Shown one piece after another: positions 1 to 9,967 of a DNA stretch of 64,000 bases. The notes beneath the pieces were generated by a model. It worked only from the letters and a program-made list of their open reading frames with translations. It made no database searches and was not told where the DNA came from. The translations under genes and the position numbers were made by a program. The stretch comes from Eutreptiella sp. 'Long Island Sound 2002'. Its lineage: Eukaryota > Euglenozoa > Euglenophyceae > Eutreptiales > Eutreptiaceae. The DNA lies in assembly GCA_964036045.1 (NCBI GenBank), contig OZ038402.1, positions 1,395,380 through 1,459,379 of the forward strand. Reading direction: 5' to 3'. Every line of letters begins with the position of its first letter. Position 1 is the stretch's first letter.

Positions 1-959
1 ACCTCCCGCCACGGCCCTCGGAAGTCCAGGCGGGCAAGTCGGGCACAGCAGCGGTCCAGCGGGAATCAACGACGATCAGTGCCCAGCGCCGTTCGGCAGT
101 GCGCCGCCGGGAGGCCCGGAGGCCGCACCCGCACCAGAGTACAGCGGATGGGAGCGCAGACCGTGCGCTGCGCGAAAAGGGGGCTCTTTTGGACCCGTTT
201 CCCCTGATGGCCGAGGTGACCGCCGTCACTACCGTGTTCCCATACGCAGGACTGCGCAGATTCTTACTCAGTCCAAAAACTCAGGTAATGAGTTCAAACG
301 ATGTTTCACACTACAAACGCCCGATTGCTGTCCAAACCTGCTGTTGTTGCTTCCCCAGCTGCCCCATTGCCCATCCCCAGCGCTTCTCCTGCCTCACTGC
401 CCCTTCCGTCACCACAGCAACACAGCACCGCGCCCCGGGGGACGAAACATGCCCTAAAGATGCGCCAGGCGCCCCGCGCAGCACGTTCCCCTCAAAACGT
501 GTGTGTGTGTGGGGGGGGAACACCTCGCCCAAAGTCACAAACCGAGTGCTCTCAGGAGGCCCGCCCAAAAGACAATTGCGCCCCCACAGACCCGGGCCAA
601 GGGTCAGTGGGTCGGCCCGTAGAGGTCTGTCCACTCGGGATGGGCACGGCGCGGAGCGGCCGAAAAGGAGATACGAAGGCGGCATCACCGCAGGGAATCG
701 CCCCTACCCCACGCCCGGGGGGGCCGCGAAGTACAGCGGAGGGTCCCTGGCAGGCCGGCAGCGGCCGGTACACAACTCCAGTGAAAAGAAAAAGACACGA
801 GGGGGCGCATTTCGTGGGGCTGAGGGGAATGAGGGGTGAAGTGTGCTTTGTTGGCTGGACTGGAACAACCGCGCCAAGCCACGCCATCTGATGGCACACA
901 ACCCTTAACCCCAGGGCTTTGCTTGAAGGGGAGGGGTGCGATCAGGGAAATTCCAGGGC
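1..959. other. 3' flank of the host gene, no gene seen
   Basis: GC-rich sequence downstream, in the minus-strand sense, of the phosphatase-kinase gene. Several long frames exist on both strands, but they overlap one another and show no recognisable domain, splice pattern or codon preference. I see no RNA gene. A short GT run lies near 500-510. Confidence 0.5.
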
Positions 960-1745
960 GGTTGCAGAGCGGTCACAGGGGATGTGAAGCGGTTGGGGGG
1001 CGGTTACTGGCGGTTGGAAATGCGGTTGGGGGTGGTGTGGGGGTATGGGAATGCCTTTGGGGTAGAGTCAGGGCCGGAGTGTTGGGGGGGGGAGGGGGGA
1101 CCCCCCCCCCTTCAAGCGATTCCCTGCTTAACCCCCCCCCCCCCCCAAGGCAGACCGCAATTTCGGTCAGCGGGCCCGCAGGTTGGCCTGCCCCGCGGCC
1201 TCCCTCTCCTTCGGGGGCCCTCTCCTTTCTGCCGGGATCTCATCGGCGCGTTGGCCAATCAGTAGTCGCTGTCGGTCACCGGTCGGTTACCGGTCGGTTA
1301 CCGGCAACGGGCAGTCCCAGGGATGCATTGGAAGAGGGGGGGGGGGGGTAGCTCCCTGTGTGACAGTGCGTCGGGTTGTGTCGGGAGATATGCCGAGCCA
1401 CTGTCAGCGAGTGCCAGGGTGTAACCGACAGTAATTTGTAACCGGCAGTAACCGCCGCCAACCGCTTTGGCAACCGCCTCCAAACCCCTGTCTAACCGCT
1501 TCTGGGGCGGCCTGTGAGTTCCCTTCCCTTCCAATGCAGTCCGCAGTCTTCGAACCAAAGGAGCCGGGAGGCGTATCTCTGGACCAAGCGGAGTCGGGGT
1601 GATGCACGCCACCCACGAGACTGCGGTTGAACGGCGGTTGACCGCCGGGTGACTATGAACCTGCCGTGAGCAACCCGCCAGACGGCATCGGTGGGGCATC
1701 GGTTGCCGTCAGCCTACCGCAAAGCACCATCGGCTGGCCGTCAAC
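960..1745. repeat. GGCGGTTG-rich degenerate minisatellite sequence
   Basis: The motif GCGGTTGG, or its complement CCAACCGC, recurs at irregular spacing (960-1030, 1440-1500 and 1615-1745), mixed with poly-G and poly-C runs (around 1083-1100 and 1133-1146). The same motif family forms denser arrays inside an intron at 2480-2965 and inside the two hAT-like elements at 7.7-8.0 and 24.5-24.8 kb. No coding potential is recognised. Confidence 0.5.
1324..1538. mobile_element. Short element with 11-bp terminal inverted repeats (MITE-like)
   Basis: TGCATTGGAAG at 1324-1334 is matched by its exact reverse complement at 1528-1538, giving a 215-bp unit with no coding capacity. The interior contains a poly-G run and a stretch (about 1440-1510) closely similar to 4318-4385 in the host gene's fourth intron, where a left end TGCATTGGAAG also occurs near 4280. 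Two similar copies plus terminal inverted repeats suggest a small non-autonomous DNA transposon. I could not identify a clear target-site duplication, so the superfamily is open. Confidence 0.45.
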
Positions 1746-1901
1746 CGCATTTGAATGGGGGTTATTAATGAGCGTCCTGGGCCTGAGTGCGGGTACGCAT
1801 TGTACAGTCGCGTGGCGGATAGTTGCGGGGCTGGGGGTATGCTAAAAGGCATGGGTATATAATTTGCTGTGCTTCTAAGTTGTTCTGTCTTCTGCTGATT
1901 T

Positions 1902-1925
1902 CTGCTGCTGCTGCTGCTGCTGCTG
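1902..1925 (+). repeat. (CTG)8 microsatellite
   Basis: Eight uninterrupted CTG units. They lie downstream of the host gene and within no recognised exon. Confidence 0.85.
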
Positions 1926-2174
1926 TTGCATGTTGTTGTCGGTGGCGGTTGTTGCTACCGGTCAACACGGACCGGACTCCAATCACCTCACCAACGGGGG
2001 GGGGGGGGGGGCGTCGTGCCACTTTCCTGCGCCGCAGGCTAGGAACCAGCTCTGACCCCCGGCCAATGACCTGCCCCCCCCCGTCATTGTGGCGGACGCA
2101 GAGCCGTTCTCAGCCGCGGAAAACGAGGCGGAAAACAACGCAGCGGAGGCCCCTCCCGCCTGCGCCCGGCCCCT

Positions 2175-2312
2175 TTACTGCGCCGATTGCTCGTCCCGCT
2201 GGGCCATGATGGCGTCCGCGCGCTGCACGAGCCACACGGCGTGGGCCACGCTTTTGTTGTAGGCGCAGCTGTTCAGCAGCCCCTCGCGGGCCTCGAAGGC
2301 GGATTCGGAGGC
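2175..2312 (-). CDS. Phosphatase-kinase gene, exon 6 (C-terminus)
   Basis: Last exon of the minus-strand host gene. It begins right after a CTCACAG acceptor, in phase 0, and encodes 45 residues followed by a stop. The peptide starts ASESAFEAREGLLNSCAYNK and contains HAVWLVQRADAIM, a helical C-terminal tail of the kind that closes CHK/APH-like kinase lobes. The frame joins exon 5 without a shift. I assigned it by splice geometry and sustained open frame; it carries no catalytic motif of its own. The stop at 2175-2177 is taken as the end of the gene. No obvious poly(A) signal was found just downstream. Confidence 0.7.
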   Translation of the reverse strand, partial: ASESAFEAREGLLNSCAYNKSVAHAVWLVQRADAIMAQRDEQSAQ

Positions 2313-2479
2313 CTGTGAGCGGGGCACGGGGGCGGGAGGGGGAGGCAATGGCGGCACAGGGGCCGCAGGTCAAGGGGTGTTCCACATGCAAAGCCGCCCC
2401 ATTGGAGAGAGATGGGGAGGGGGCGTGGCGGCCAAGGCAGGGCACTCCCACACACGCAGAGGCAGGAGGCGGTTTGGAG

Positions 2480-2965
2480 GCTGGCCAACGGCGGTTGTCC
2501 GGTGGTTGAAACGGACCGATGGCGGTTGTCTGGCGGTTGGGACCGCCCGATGGCGGTTGTCCGGTGGTTGCGATGGACCGACGGCGGTTTTTCGGCGGTT
2601 GGGGCGGACCGATGGCAGTTGTCCAACGGTTGGAACGGACCGATGGCAATTGTCCAACGGTTGGAACGGACCGACGGCGGTTGTCCAACGGTTGGAACGG
2701 ACCGACGGCGGTTGGGGCGGACCGATGGCAGTTGTCTGGCGGTTGGAACCGACCGATGGCGGTTGTCCGGTGGTTGCGATGGACCGACGGCGGTTTGGGC
2801 GGACCGATGGCAGTTGTCCAACGGTTGGAACGGACCGACGGCGGTTGTCCAACGGTTGGAACGGACCGACGGCGGTTTGGGCGGACCGATGGCAGTTGTC
2901 CAACGGTTGGAACGGACCGACGGCGGTTGTCCAACGGTTGGAGACTGACCGACGGCGGTTTGGGC
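2480..2965. repeat. Intron 5 minisatellite, about 31-bp units
   Basis: Degenerate tandem units built from GGCGGTTGTCC, AACGGTTGG and AACGGACCGA blocks, about 15 in number. They lie entirely within intron 5 (2313-3031). Long open frames appear in several frames on both strands because the units lack stops. I read them as repeat artefacts, not exons. Confidence 0.75.
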
Positions 2966-3031
2966 TGAGCAGCCGCCCCGGCCAAGAAGCACGCCCCCCC
3001 CCCCCCCCCCCCCGCGGGCCTGGGCACAGAC

Positions 3032-3325
3032 CTCGATGCGCACCCACTGGTAGGCCACCGCCAGGCGGAACACGTCCAGCAGCGCCGTCTCGTACTGCTC
3101 CTGCAGGGCCCCCCGGGGGTACAGCGCCTGCGCGGCGGCCGCGTCGGGCGCCGCCCCGAACTCCACAAGGGCCGCCGTCAGGTCCGCGTGGTACGCGTCC
3201 AGCAGCGCGGCCTCCCCGGCCCCGTCGGCCGTCAGCAGCCCCGCCTCCGCGGAGCTGGCGATCAGGTACGCCACGTCCGTGGCCCCGAGCCCAAAGCCGG
3301 TCCACTGGAAGTCGATGAGGCCCAC
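3032..3325 (-). CDS. Phosphatase-kinase gene, exon 5 (kinase DFQ motif)
   Basis: 98 codons between an acceptor ending TCTCAG and a donor GAG|GTCTGT, both in phase 0. The exon opens VGLIDFQWTGFGLGATDVAY: the D-F-Q is the magnesium-binding motif of CHK/ecdysteroid-kinase-like and aminoglycoside-phosphotransferase folds, equivalent to DFG of protein kinases, followed by the typical G-x-x-x-D-V-A-Y helix start. The rest is alpha-helical (LLDAYHADLTAALVEFGA and YETALLDVFRLAVAYQWVR), as expected for the C-lobe. It follows exon 4, which carries the catalytic HGD loop, across a 1126-nt intron. Substrate is unknown. In this fold substrates range from choline and ecdysteroids to antibiotics. Confidence 0.82.
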
Positions 3326-4451
3326 CTGAGACAAGGCGGCGCGGGCCCGGCCGTTTGCCGAGGGCTGCGGCGACGGTTGGAACCGCCAACCGCCGCCGCG
3401 TTCAGTGGCCACAATGCGTGCGTTGACCGGCAGCGGGACGCTGGTACGGCGGCGCGGGTTCGGGTTAGGGTTGGTGCAGCGCGCAATTTGGGTCATCATC
3501 GTGGGGCAGGGGAAATTGTACCCGTCGTGACCCGTACTTTTGAATGGGCAGCGGTCATCGCACCAGTTTTGTCCGTTTTTGAGTGTTGTGCCGCGCCATT
3601 GTGCCCGTTTGACCTGCTTCCTGCACCCGAAATCGAGGGAAATGACTGCGGTGCTAATTGCCCCACGGCTATATACCCCTCCCCGGCAGCGCCTGCGGCA
3701 CGCGAGAAGCGTTCCCGCCATCCGCCTGTCAGTTCAACCGCAGCTGCCGTTAGTGTACAGCCAACTCCATCGGGGAGTGCGCGCGGCCGCACGGTGTGCG
3801 AGACCCAGACCATTTCCTGCACCCAAAAGACCTTCATTGGCGCTCGTTACATGAGTCAGCACTTGCACTCGTGATAAGGCCCGTGTACGGTCAATGCGTT
3901 GCCATGAGTAAGGGGCTCCCGGATTGGCAAAGCCGATTTTGGCCTGAACCCGCACAAATCATAGCAGCCCCCTTCTGCACTTGCAAATCCCCGGTTCCGA
4001 TCATCTCGGCAATAGAAATCCCAGGCCCGACGTGGGGCGCCGCCGTGGTGCCCCCTCCGGAATTGCCTGCACACGCGACACCCGAAGAAATCCTCCCACT
4101 CCTGACCCCCGACTGGGCTGTGGTCCCTACTTCTGGCAACGGATTTACAGTGCTGCCCGACCGTCACACCGAAGCGCTACGCATGTGAGCAAGCGCTCCA
4201 CCGGATGAGGCCCCTCACTGAGACGGCAGGCGAGAGGCGTGCCGCTGGAGGCAGTACACGCGTGCATTGCAGGCAAAGATGCATTGGAAGGGGGGGGTTT
4301 CTGCCAGCTTCTGTAACCGACAGTAACCGCCCCCAACCGCTTTGGCAACCTCCTCCAACCGCCTGCCCGACCGCTTCTGGGGCCGCCTCTGAGGTCCCTC
4401 CCATTCTATTCGGTTCTCATGCATCCCTCGTTGCAGGGCCACAGCCAGTAC
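3326..4451 (-). other. Intron 4 of the phosphatase-kinase gene
   Basis: 1126 nt between donor CTGCAG|GTACTG and acceptor TCTCAG|GTGGGC. It contains a block (about 4275-4410) closely related to the short inverted-repeat element at 1324-1538, including TGCATTGGAAG followed by a poly-G run and CCAACCGC motifs. No internal exon or RNA gene is seen. Confidence 0.65.
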
Positions 4452-4913
4452 CTGCAGAGGGGCCCCTGCCTCGAGCCCCTCCCGGTAAAAGAAATTCGCG
4501 GACTTGTAGTCGCCGTGGATCAGGGTCAGGTGCGGGTGCCGCTCCGCGGAGGCCCCGTGCACGGCCGCCGCACACGCGGCTGCGTGCCGGCCCAGTCGCG
4601 CCCCGAGCGTCTCCAGCGCGTCGTCCGCCAGCCCGGCCGCCGCGAACGGGCCGCGCAGGCGCGCGAGGTGCCCGGCCCACGCGGCCTCGAGGTGCGAGGG
4701 CTCGAGGTGCTCCGGCGGCTGCATTGCGGGCTGCCAGTACGCCCCCTGCGGCCAAACGCCCTCCCGCAGCTCCGCGGCGGCGGCACCGTCGCCGTAGAAG
4801 GCGGCCCCGCCCCAGAAGAAGGCGTGCAGGCGCGCGGCCGCGCCGAGCGCCGCGCGCGCCTCGCCGACGCCGAGGAGCGGCGGCTGCGCCCACCCGTCGG
4901 CCGGCGCAAAGTC
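4452..4913 (-). CDS. Phosphatase-kinase gene, exon 4 (kinase catalytic loop)
   Basis: 154 codons, phase 0 at both ends, acceptor CTGCAG|GAC and donor CTGCAG|GTACTG. The exon continues the hinge begun at the end of exon 3, reading LLLQ then DFAPADGW. It next shows a helix with RLHAFFWG (the A-x-L-H-A-x-F-W-G signature common in CHK-like kinases) and the catalytic loop LIHGDYKSANFFYR (H-G-D-x-K-x-x-N: catalytic Asp, metal-binding Asn). This arrangement identifies a CHK/APH-like small-molecule kinase, not a eukaryotic protein kinase. All catalytic residues are present. The exon is very GC-rich with GC-ending codons, like its sister exons. Confidence 0.85.
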
Positions 4914-4921
4914 CTGCAGCA

Positions 4922-4946
4922 GCAGCAGCAGCAGAGAGAGACAGAC

Positions 4947-4979
<33 letters not shown>

Positions 4980-5084
4980 AAGAGAGAGAGGGAGAGACAG
5001 AGAGAGAGGGGGAGTGAGAGAAGGGGGAAGGGGCGCGCACGCGCGCGCACAAGAGAGAGAGCGAGAGCGAGAGCGAGCGAGACA
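4922..5084. repeat. (GA)n / (CT)n tract filling intron 3
   Basis: The 172-nt intron 3 (4914-5085) is almost entirely GA dinucleotides with CAG repeats at its 3' end. On the coding strand this is a CT-rich polypyrimidine run leading to CTGCTGCAG. The Leu-Ser-rich open frame crossing it is an artefact of the repeat. Confidence 0.8.
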
Positions 5085-5085
5085 C

Positions 5086-5874
5086 CTGCAGCAGCAGCGC
5101 AAACCGCGACGCTAGCGGCGCCGCGACATCGGGCCGAAGGTCCGCCGCGTACGCGCGCACGACCGGGACCCCGGCCGCGCGCAGAGCCGCGGCGGCGTCG
5201 GAGGCCAGGAACGCGGCCTCGACGCCGTAGGAGCGGACGTCGCGCGCGACCTTCAGGGGCGCGGCGGCGGCCTTGGCCCGGGTGTGCGGGAGGTCACCCA
5301 TGACGACGCGCTTGTAGAAGAGGCTGCGCGGGGGCGGGGGCGCCGCCCCGTCCGGCTGCAGCAGCAGCCGTACCGCCTCCGACATGAGCCCGCGGAAGGC
5401 CCCAGCCTCCGGCGCCGCGTACGCCGCGACCGGGGCCCCGACCCCGTCCGCGAGCCCAGCGGCCGTCAGCGGCTCGCCGTCCAGATCCCGGGCGATGTCC
5501 GCCGCCTGCGGCTGCCCCGGGGCCTCCGGCAGGAGCCCGGCGGGGGCGATGAGCGCGTCGAGCGCGCCGGAGGCGCGGAACGCGGCGCAGAGCCCGGCGT
5601 GCGTGCGGCCGCGGGCGTCGCGCGCCGCGAATGCCGCGCTGGTGGCGACCACGCCGTAGCAGTTGAGGACGCGCGCCGCCGGGCCGTAGTGGATGCGCGC
5701 GCCGAAGAAGTCCGTGAGCGCGCCGCCGGCCGCGCGCAGCACCGCCTCCGGGGCGCACGTGTCCCACAGGGACGTCCCCAGGTGCAGCATCGTGGCGTCG
5801 GCGTCCCCGCGCAGCACCGCCAGGACCTTGTTCCCCGCGCCGCCGGCCTCCAGCACCTCCGGGGCATCGAGCGC
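5086..5874 (-). CDS. Phosphatase-kinase gene, exon 3 (phosphatase C-lobe, linker and kinase N-lobe)
   Basis: 263 codons, phase 0 at both ends. The first part is the C-terminal half of an IMPase-superfamily phosphatase: GGAGNKVLAVL, a signature typical of BPNT1-type 3'(2'),5'-bisphosphate nucleotidases, then LWDTCAPEAVLRAAGG, the second metal-binding motif W-D-x-x-A-P-E, then LTDFFGARIHYG and the GVVATS strand. After about 110 residues and a linker, a kinase N-lobe begins: SLFYKRVVMGD supplies the ATP-contacting Lys, and RSYGVEAAFLAS the helix Glu. It then runs through VPVVRAYAADL to the hinge FALLLQ. The exon therefore fuses two enzyme domains in one open frame with no stop or splice site between them. 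This is the main evidence that the gene product is bifunctional. Confidence 0.88.
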
Positions 5875-6538
5875 CTGACCGCAAAATCGGAGGCCCGGAG
5901 TCGGGAAATACCATAGTCCCCCCCTCAGCCCCCCTCGCCCCCTCGAGTGATGAGTGACAGACGACAAGAATGACATAAATGTTGCAGAAGCAAGTAACAC
6001 AGTGAGTGCGTGTGGTTGTAATCACTATCACTGCTATCTGAGAAGCAACTCACATTGCTACACACTGCTATTGGAAATAGAGCTCAATGATGAGGCTGAG
6101 CTACAGTCGGAGCCAACATTGCTGTTGTCACTCAACTCAGCCAAAGCATCCCTGCCCCCTCCCCCCCCTGTGTGACATTCCGTCCGGTTGTTGTTTCTTT
6201 ACAGGGCCCTGGACAGTCACCCGGTCTTCCCTCTGCATGTTGCGTTGGGTTGCTGCTTTCTGTCGGCCGCTGCTGCTCCTGCTGGTGTCGTTTGTTGTTT
6301 CCGCGTTCGCGGAGCCCAGAGTTTGGTGTGCCGGGGCCATGCAGGATGTGGCATGGTGTGCCGTTTGCCGGTCAGCGGCGCCCAGTAGTTGGCGTATTGA
6401 GGTTGTGCTGGTTGTTGTGGGGGTCACTTGACCGTTTTTGCTGTCCACCCACCTCCCTCCTCAGGCCGTCCACAACCTGCCTCTCTGTGTTTCCGTGTGC
6501 GTGAGCCCCAGGTGCCCTGCTCCGCACAGGCCCCAGCG

Positions 6539-6850
6539 GTGGCCCACTGGGCGCGGGATCCCCCGGGCGCAGACGAACAACGGCGCTGTGCCGCAGGGCC
6601 CCCAGGGTTGGCTCCCTGGGTGCCTGATCCCCTGCGCGCACTGGTGGCTCCACGGAACGCATCAGGGGCCCCAGTGGTGGCCCACTGGGTGCAGGTTCCC
6701 CCGAGTGTAGACGGACAAAGACGTTGCGCTGCAGGGGCCCTAGGGTTGGCCCTCTGGGTGCCCCATCCGCTGCGCGCACTCACCATTTTACTCCTCAGGG
6801 GCCCTGCTGGCCCACTGGGAGTCCGATCTCCCGGCCGACCCCCCCTGTGG
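6539..6850. repeat. Tandem repeat, about 135-bp unit, roughly 2.3 copies
   Basis: The segment beginning GGCCCACTGGGCGCGGG recurs at about 6676 (GGCCCACTGGGTGCAGG) and again partially at about 6806. Intervening blocks such as GCGCTGTGCCGCAGGG versus GCGCTGCAGGGG align. Non-coding and inside intron 2. Confidence 0.6.
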
Positions 6851-7615
6851 GGTCACTAGGTCTCCTTGACGGCCACTGTTCCTGCTGTGCGAACTGGCGG
6901 TGCAGGGGTACCCTGGGTCGGGCTGGGAGGACTACAGGTGGGGTGGGGGTACCTAGGCGCCCCTGGGTGGGTTGCTGGTGTTGGTGTGGGGTGTGGGCTG
7001 GGGGGCCCTTGTCGTCCCTTTCCCCCTCACGGCTGGTCTTCCCCTGGTAGGCTCCCCCTCTTGTTGCGGAAACAGCCCATCTGGGCTGCGGGAGACACCC
7101 CCCAACTGATGCCGGTTGAGCAGGGGTGACCCTGGCACTCGGTACCAACGGGGCTCCCCCCCCCCCCCCCGAACAGCACTGTTCCCCGTTCGCTGCTGCA
7201 TGCGCCTGCTTTGCACTGGGGGTTCCTTCGGGCTTCGTGTTTGGTGCAACGTCGAGGTGCCCCAACTCCGGTGTGCAACGCACTTGCCAAGTTCCCTTGA
7301 CAGGCATTGTGTACGACCAAGAAACAAAGGGAGGTCTGCAACAGGAAAGAAGCGGACAAAAAACATTGAAACAGACATTACAGTTTGCATCAAACTGCCA
7401 ATGTCACTGGACCTGTAACTGTTGGGTACATTACCTTTTCCTCCCGAACCCCACCCCAACAGATTTGCTTTGGGGCACCCATTCCATGGCAACGGACGCC
7501 ATGCGGCGATAGCCATAAGAACTGGTCAAGATCTCAGGAGGGGCAAGGGCCACCTGTGACTCAGTGACACATGGAGAGTGACACATGGAGATGATGGCCA
7601 AGTGGCGCAGTGCGG

Positions 7616-7639
7616 GGCATGTGCAGGGCGGTCCTTAAC
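7616..7639. repeat. Duplicated hAT terminus plus target repeat
   Basis: GGCATGTG (7616-7623) followed by CAGGGCGGTCCTTAAC (7624-7639) duplicates, base for base, the target repeat and left inverted terminus of the adjacent MITE. It could come from a tandem insertion, from replication slippage, or from a lost neighbouring copy. Confidence 0.8.
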
Positions 7640-7647
7640 GGCATGTG

Positions 7648-8024
7648 CAGGGCGGTCCTTAACTGTTCCGGTACATGGTTTTTTCAAAAATGACCGCGTG
7701 CAGCTCATATGTTCAACCATGGTTGGTGGCGATTCGCGGTTGGCGGCTGGTGGAGATTGCCGGTTGCCAGTTGGCGGTTGGTGGTTGGCGGCGGTTGGCG
7801 GCAGTAGACGGCAGTTGGCAGTTGGTGATGGGTGGTTGGTGGCGGTTGGTGGCGATTGGAAGCGGTTGACGGTTGGCGGTTGGTTGCGGTTGGTGGCAGT
7901 TGGCGGTTGGCGGTTGGTGGCAGTTGGCGGTTGGTGGCAGTTGGCGGTTAGCGGTTGGTGGTCCCTTGGGGCGGTCCTTAAGGGCGGTCCTTAACAAAAA
8001 ACTGGTCCCTTAAGGACCGCCCTG
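7648..8024. mobile_element. hAT-like MITE with 8-bp target duplication
   Basis: The left end CAGGGCGGTCCTTAAC (7648-7663) is inverted at the right end as TTAAGGACCGCCCTG (8010-8024). Perfect 8-bp direct repeats GGCATGTG flank it at 7640-7647 and 8025-8032. An 8-bp duplication and CAGGG-type termini are characteristic of the hAT superfamily. The 377-bp interior is mostly GGCGGTTGG minisatellite with no ORF, so the element is non-autonomous. A second copy of the left terminus plus GGCATGTG lies immediately outside (7616-7639). Confidence 0.8.
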
Positions 8025-8331
8025 GGCATGTGTGTAATGGACAGTGACCGATGGAGATGGCCCTGACAGTGACGGTCGTGGAGAGGGGAGAGGTGGGGGT
8101 GAAGTTCGGAGGGTGCTCCCCACCCCATCTGATGTGGGGAATGTGACACAGGGCCCCGGGGGTTGCGGATCACCGAGGGTTACCCATTGGGGGGGTGCAC
8201 AGCAGGACCAGGCGTTGTGCCCATGGCCGTTCCCCCTTTTATGGATTTGTTTTGGGGGGGAGGGGGGGGCTTAGGCCGCATGTGGAAGCCTGGAGACGGA
8301 GGGAGCAAGCAGCAACTGTGAGCAGTGGGGC

Positions 8332-8824
8332 ATTCCAAATGTCGCACGTCCCCCCCCCCCCCCCCCCCGCGCCCGGTAGCTGTGGTCCCCAGAGAGTCTT
8401 TTCTGTGTGCTGCGACTGGGCACTGCGTGCGGATCGTAGATGCAAAGAGACGCTGTGTGCCTGGCGCAGTGCCCACCTGCCAGCCCCCCCCCCCCTCCCA
8501 AGTGCTGGAGTCGGCAAACCCCCGCATGGACTCGGGGTGTGCATCTGGACGGGGGGGGGGGGGTCGCATCGTGGGTGGTATCCCCCGAACACACATTAGG
8601 ACACCCATGTGCACCCGTGCACCGTGCGGCAGGCGGGTGTCGCGGAGGGTGGGCCGAGGGAGGGGGACGGGGCGGGGAACCTCTCCCAGACAGCGTCTCT
8701 TTGCATCTACGATCCGCACGCAGTGCCCAGTCGCAGCACACAGAAAAGGCTCTCCGGGGACCACAGTTACCGGGCGCGCGGGGGGGGGGGGGGGGGGGAT
8801 GGGAACGTGCGACATTTGGAATGG
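8332..8824. repeat. Large inverted repeat, arms about 130 bp
   Basis: The left arm, from CATTCCAAATGTCGCACGT through a poly-C run to CTTTGCATC-type sequence (8332-8462), is matched in reverse complement by the right arm (about 8690-8824), which ends GTGCGACATTTGGAATG. The spacer is about 230 bp. Both arms carry a homopolymer (C run left, G run right) that differs in length. This is a fold-back element or MITE with long terminal inverted repeats. I found no convincing target duplication. Being intronic, it would be transcribed and could form a hairpin. Confidence 0.75.
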
Positions 8825-9041
8825 CGAAACTTGGTGCGGCGAACGTTTGGCACCAATTCTCAAATACCACTGCAAATTTTTGGTAGAAAGTCCCCGGATT
8901 GTGGCACAAGAACACGCACAGACCGCGGATGGCGGTTGTTGTCTGCTTTTGGGCTTTGGTGGGTTGCTTGGATGGCGCCCCTGCAAGGCCTGCGTGATGG
9001 ATCGCGTGGGTTGCTGATGTCTTCTCGATGATTCTTGGCTT

Positions 9042-9215
9042 CTGGAGGCTTGGGATTACTTCCTGGAGACTCCTGGAAGCCTGCTGTCAGTTCTACATTC
9101 TGGAGGCTTGAGATTACTTCCTGGAGACTCCCGGAAGCCTGCTGTCAGTTCTACATTCTGGAGGCTTGGGATTACTTCCTGGAGACTCCCGGAGGCCTGG
9201 TGTCAGTTCTACGTT
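9042..9215. repeat. 58-bp tandem repeat, three copies
   Basis: Units start CTGGAGGCTTGGGATTACTT at 9042, 9100 and 9158, with only a few substitutions. Intronic and non-coding. Confidence 0.85.
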
Positions 9216-9967
9216 GTCTGATTGTCCTTCCCTGATGGCTGCTGGGCGCTTGCTGGTGTTTGCTGGAGGCTGCTGGATGGTTGGCTGTCATTTCCTAGAG
9301 CAGTGGCCCCCGACGGGCCTGCCACGGCGTAAAGGGTCCAAGTGGAGGAACCTGCACCGGCACAGGGGGAATGCGCACGCCAAGAGCGCGAAACATGACC
9401 CCCAGAAACATGGCCTCGGTCCTGAACATACCGCGGCCACACTCGGGACGGTTTGTTGTGCCAAATCCCGCCTGTAGCCCCCCGCCCCCCCTTGCACCCG
9501 GTCAACGGCACGGGCAACAGCCCCGTCTCCGGGACGGCCGACCCCCGGAGTAGTCAAACAGGACAAGTCATCCGGGGGCTCCGTTGACACAACCAAAACA
9601 CGTTCGGACCCACAGAGCGTCAGAATGTGCAGTGGTGAGAGGCCAATAGGCGCCGCCAAAGGCAAGCAACCTGACACCGAGGCCTTGTGCCAACCCCCCG
9701 CGCCGCGCGGTGTGGCCATATGGGCTACCCCTACCCACCCAGTGTGGCAACCCCTGCCGCCGCCCCGGACGGGGGGTCAGATACCAGAGTCCCGTGTCAC
9801 GCCCCTGAGAAAAGCGCGCACCCCGAGCACGGGTGTGCGGGAGGGGGGCTGCAGATGCGACAACGGGGGGTGGCACGGACCGACCTGCCGGACGCCCTGT
9901 CCCACGGCGCCACCGCCACTGCCCGGCGACAGCGCGGCGATGACCCCCGGGCCCGGCGGGCGCTCAC

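Larger units (their letters stand above)
5875..9967 (-). other. Intron 2 region; a short exon is probably hidden here
   Basis: Exon 2 ends one base into a codon (CG|GTGAGC), while exon 3 starts in phase 0, so the two cannot be joined directly. BPNT1-type enzymes also need a short segment here, including a T-x-R-S-H-like stretch. A small exon of length 3n+2 is therefore expected, but I could not place it on the minus strand. The interval is otherwise repeats: a tandem block at 6539-6850, a hAT-like element at 7648-8024, a large inverted repeat at 8332-8824 and 58-bp repeats at 9042-9215. Confidence 0.55.

Noticed and set aside
5970-6031. Minus-strand peptide containing ITTTRTH, resembling the missing T-x-R-S-H segment of the phosphatase
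   Set aside because: No acceptor or donor fits the required phase 1 to phase 0 exon, the flanking residues do not match the family, and the frame does not join exon 3. Treated as coincidence.
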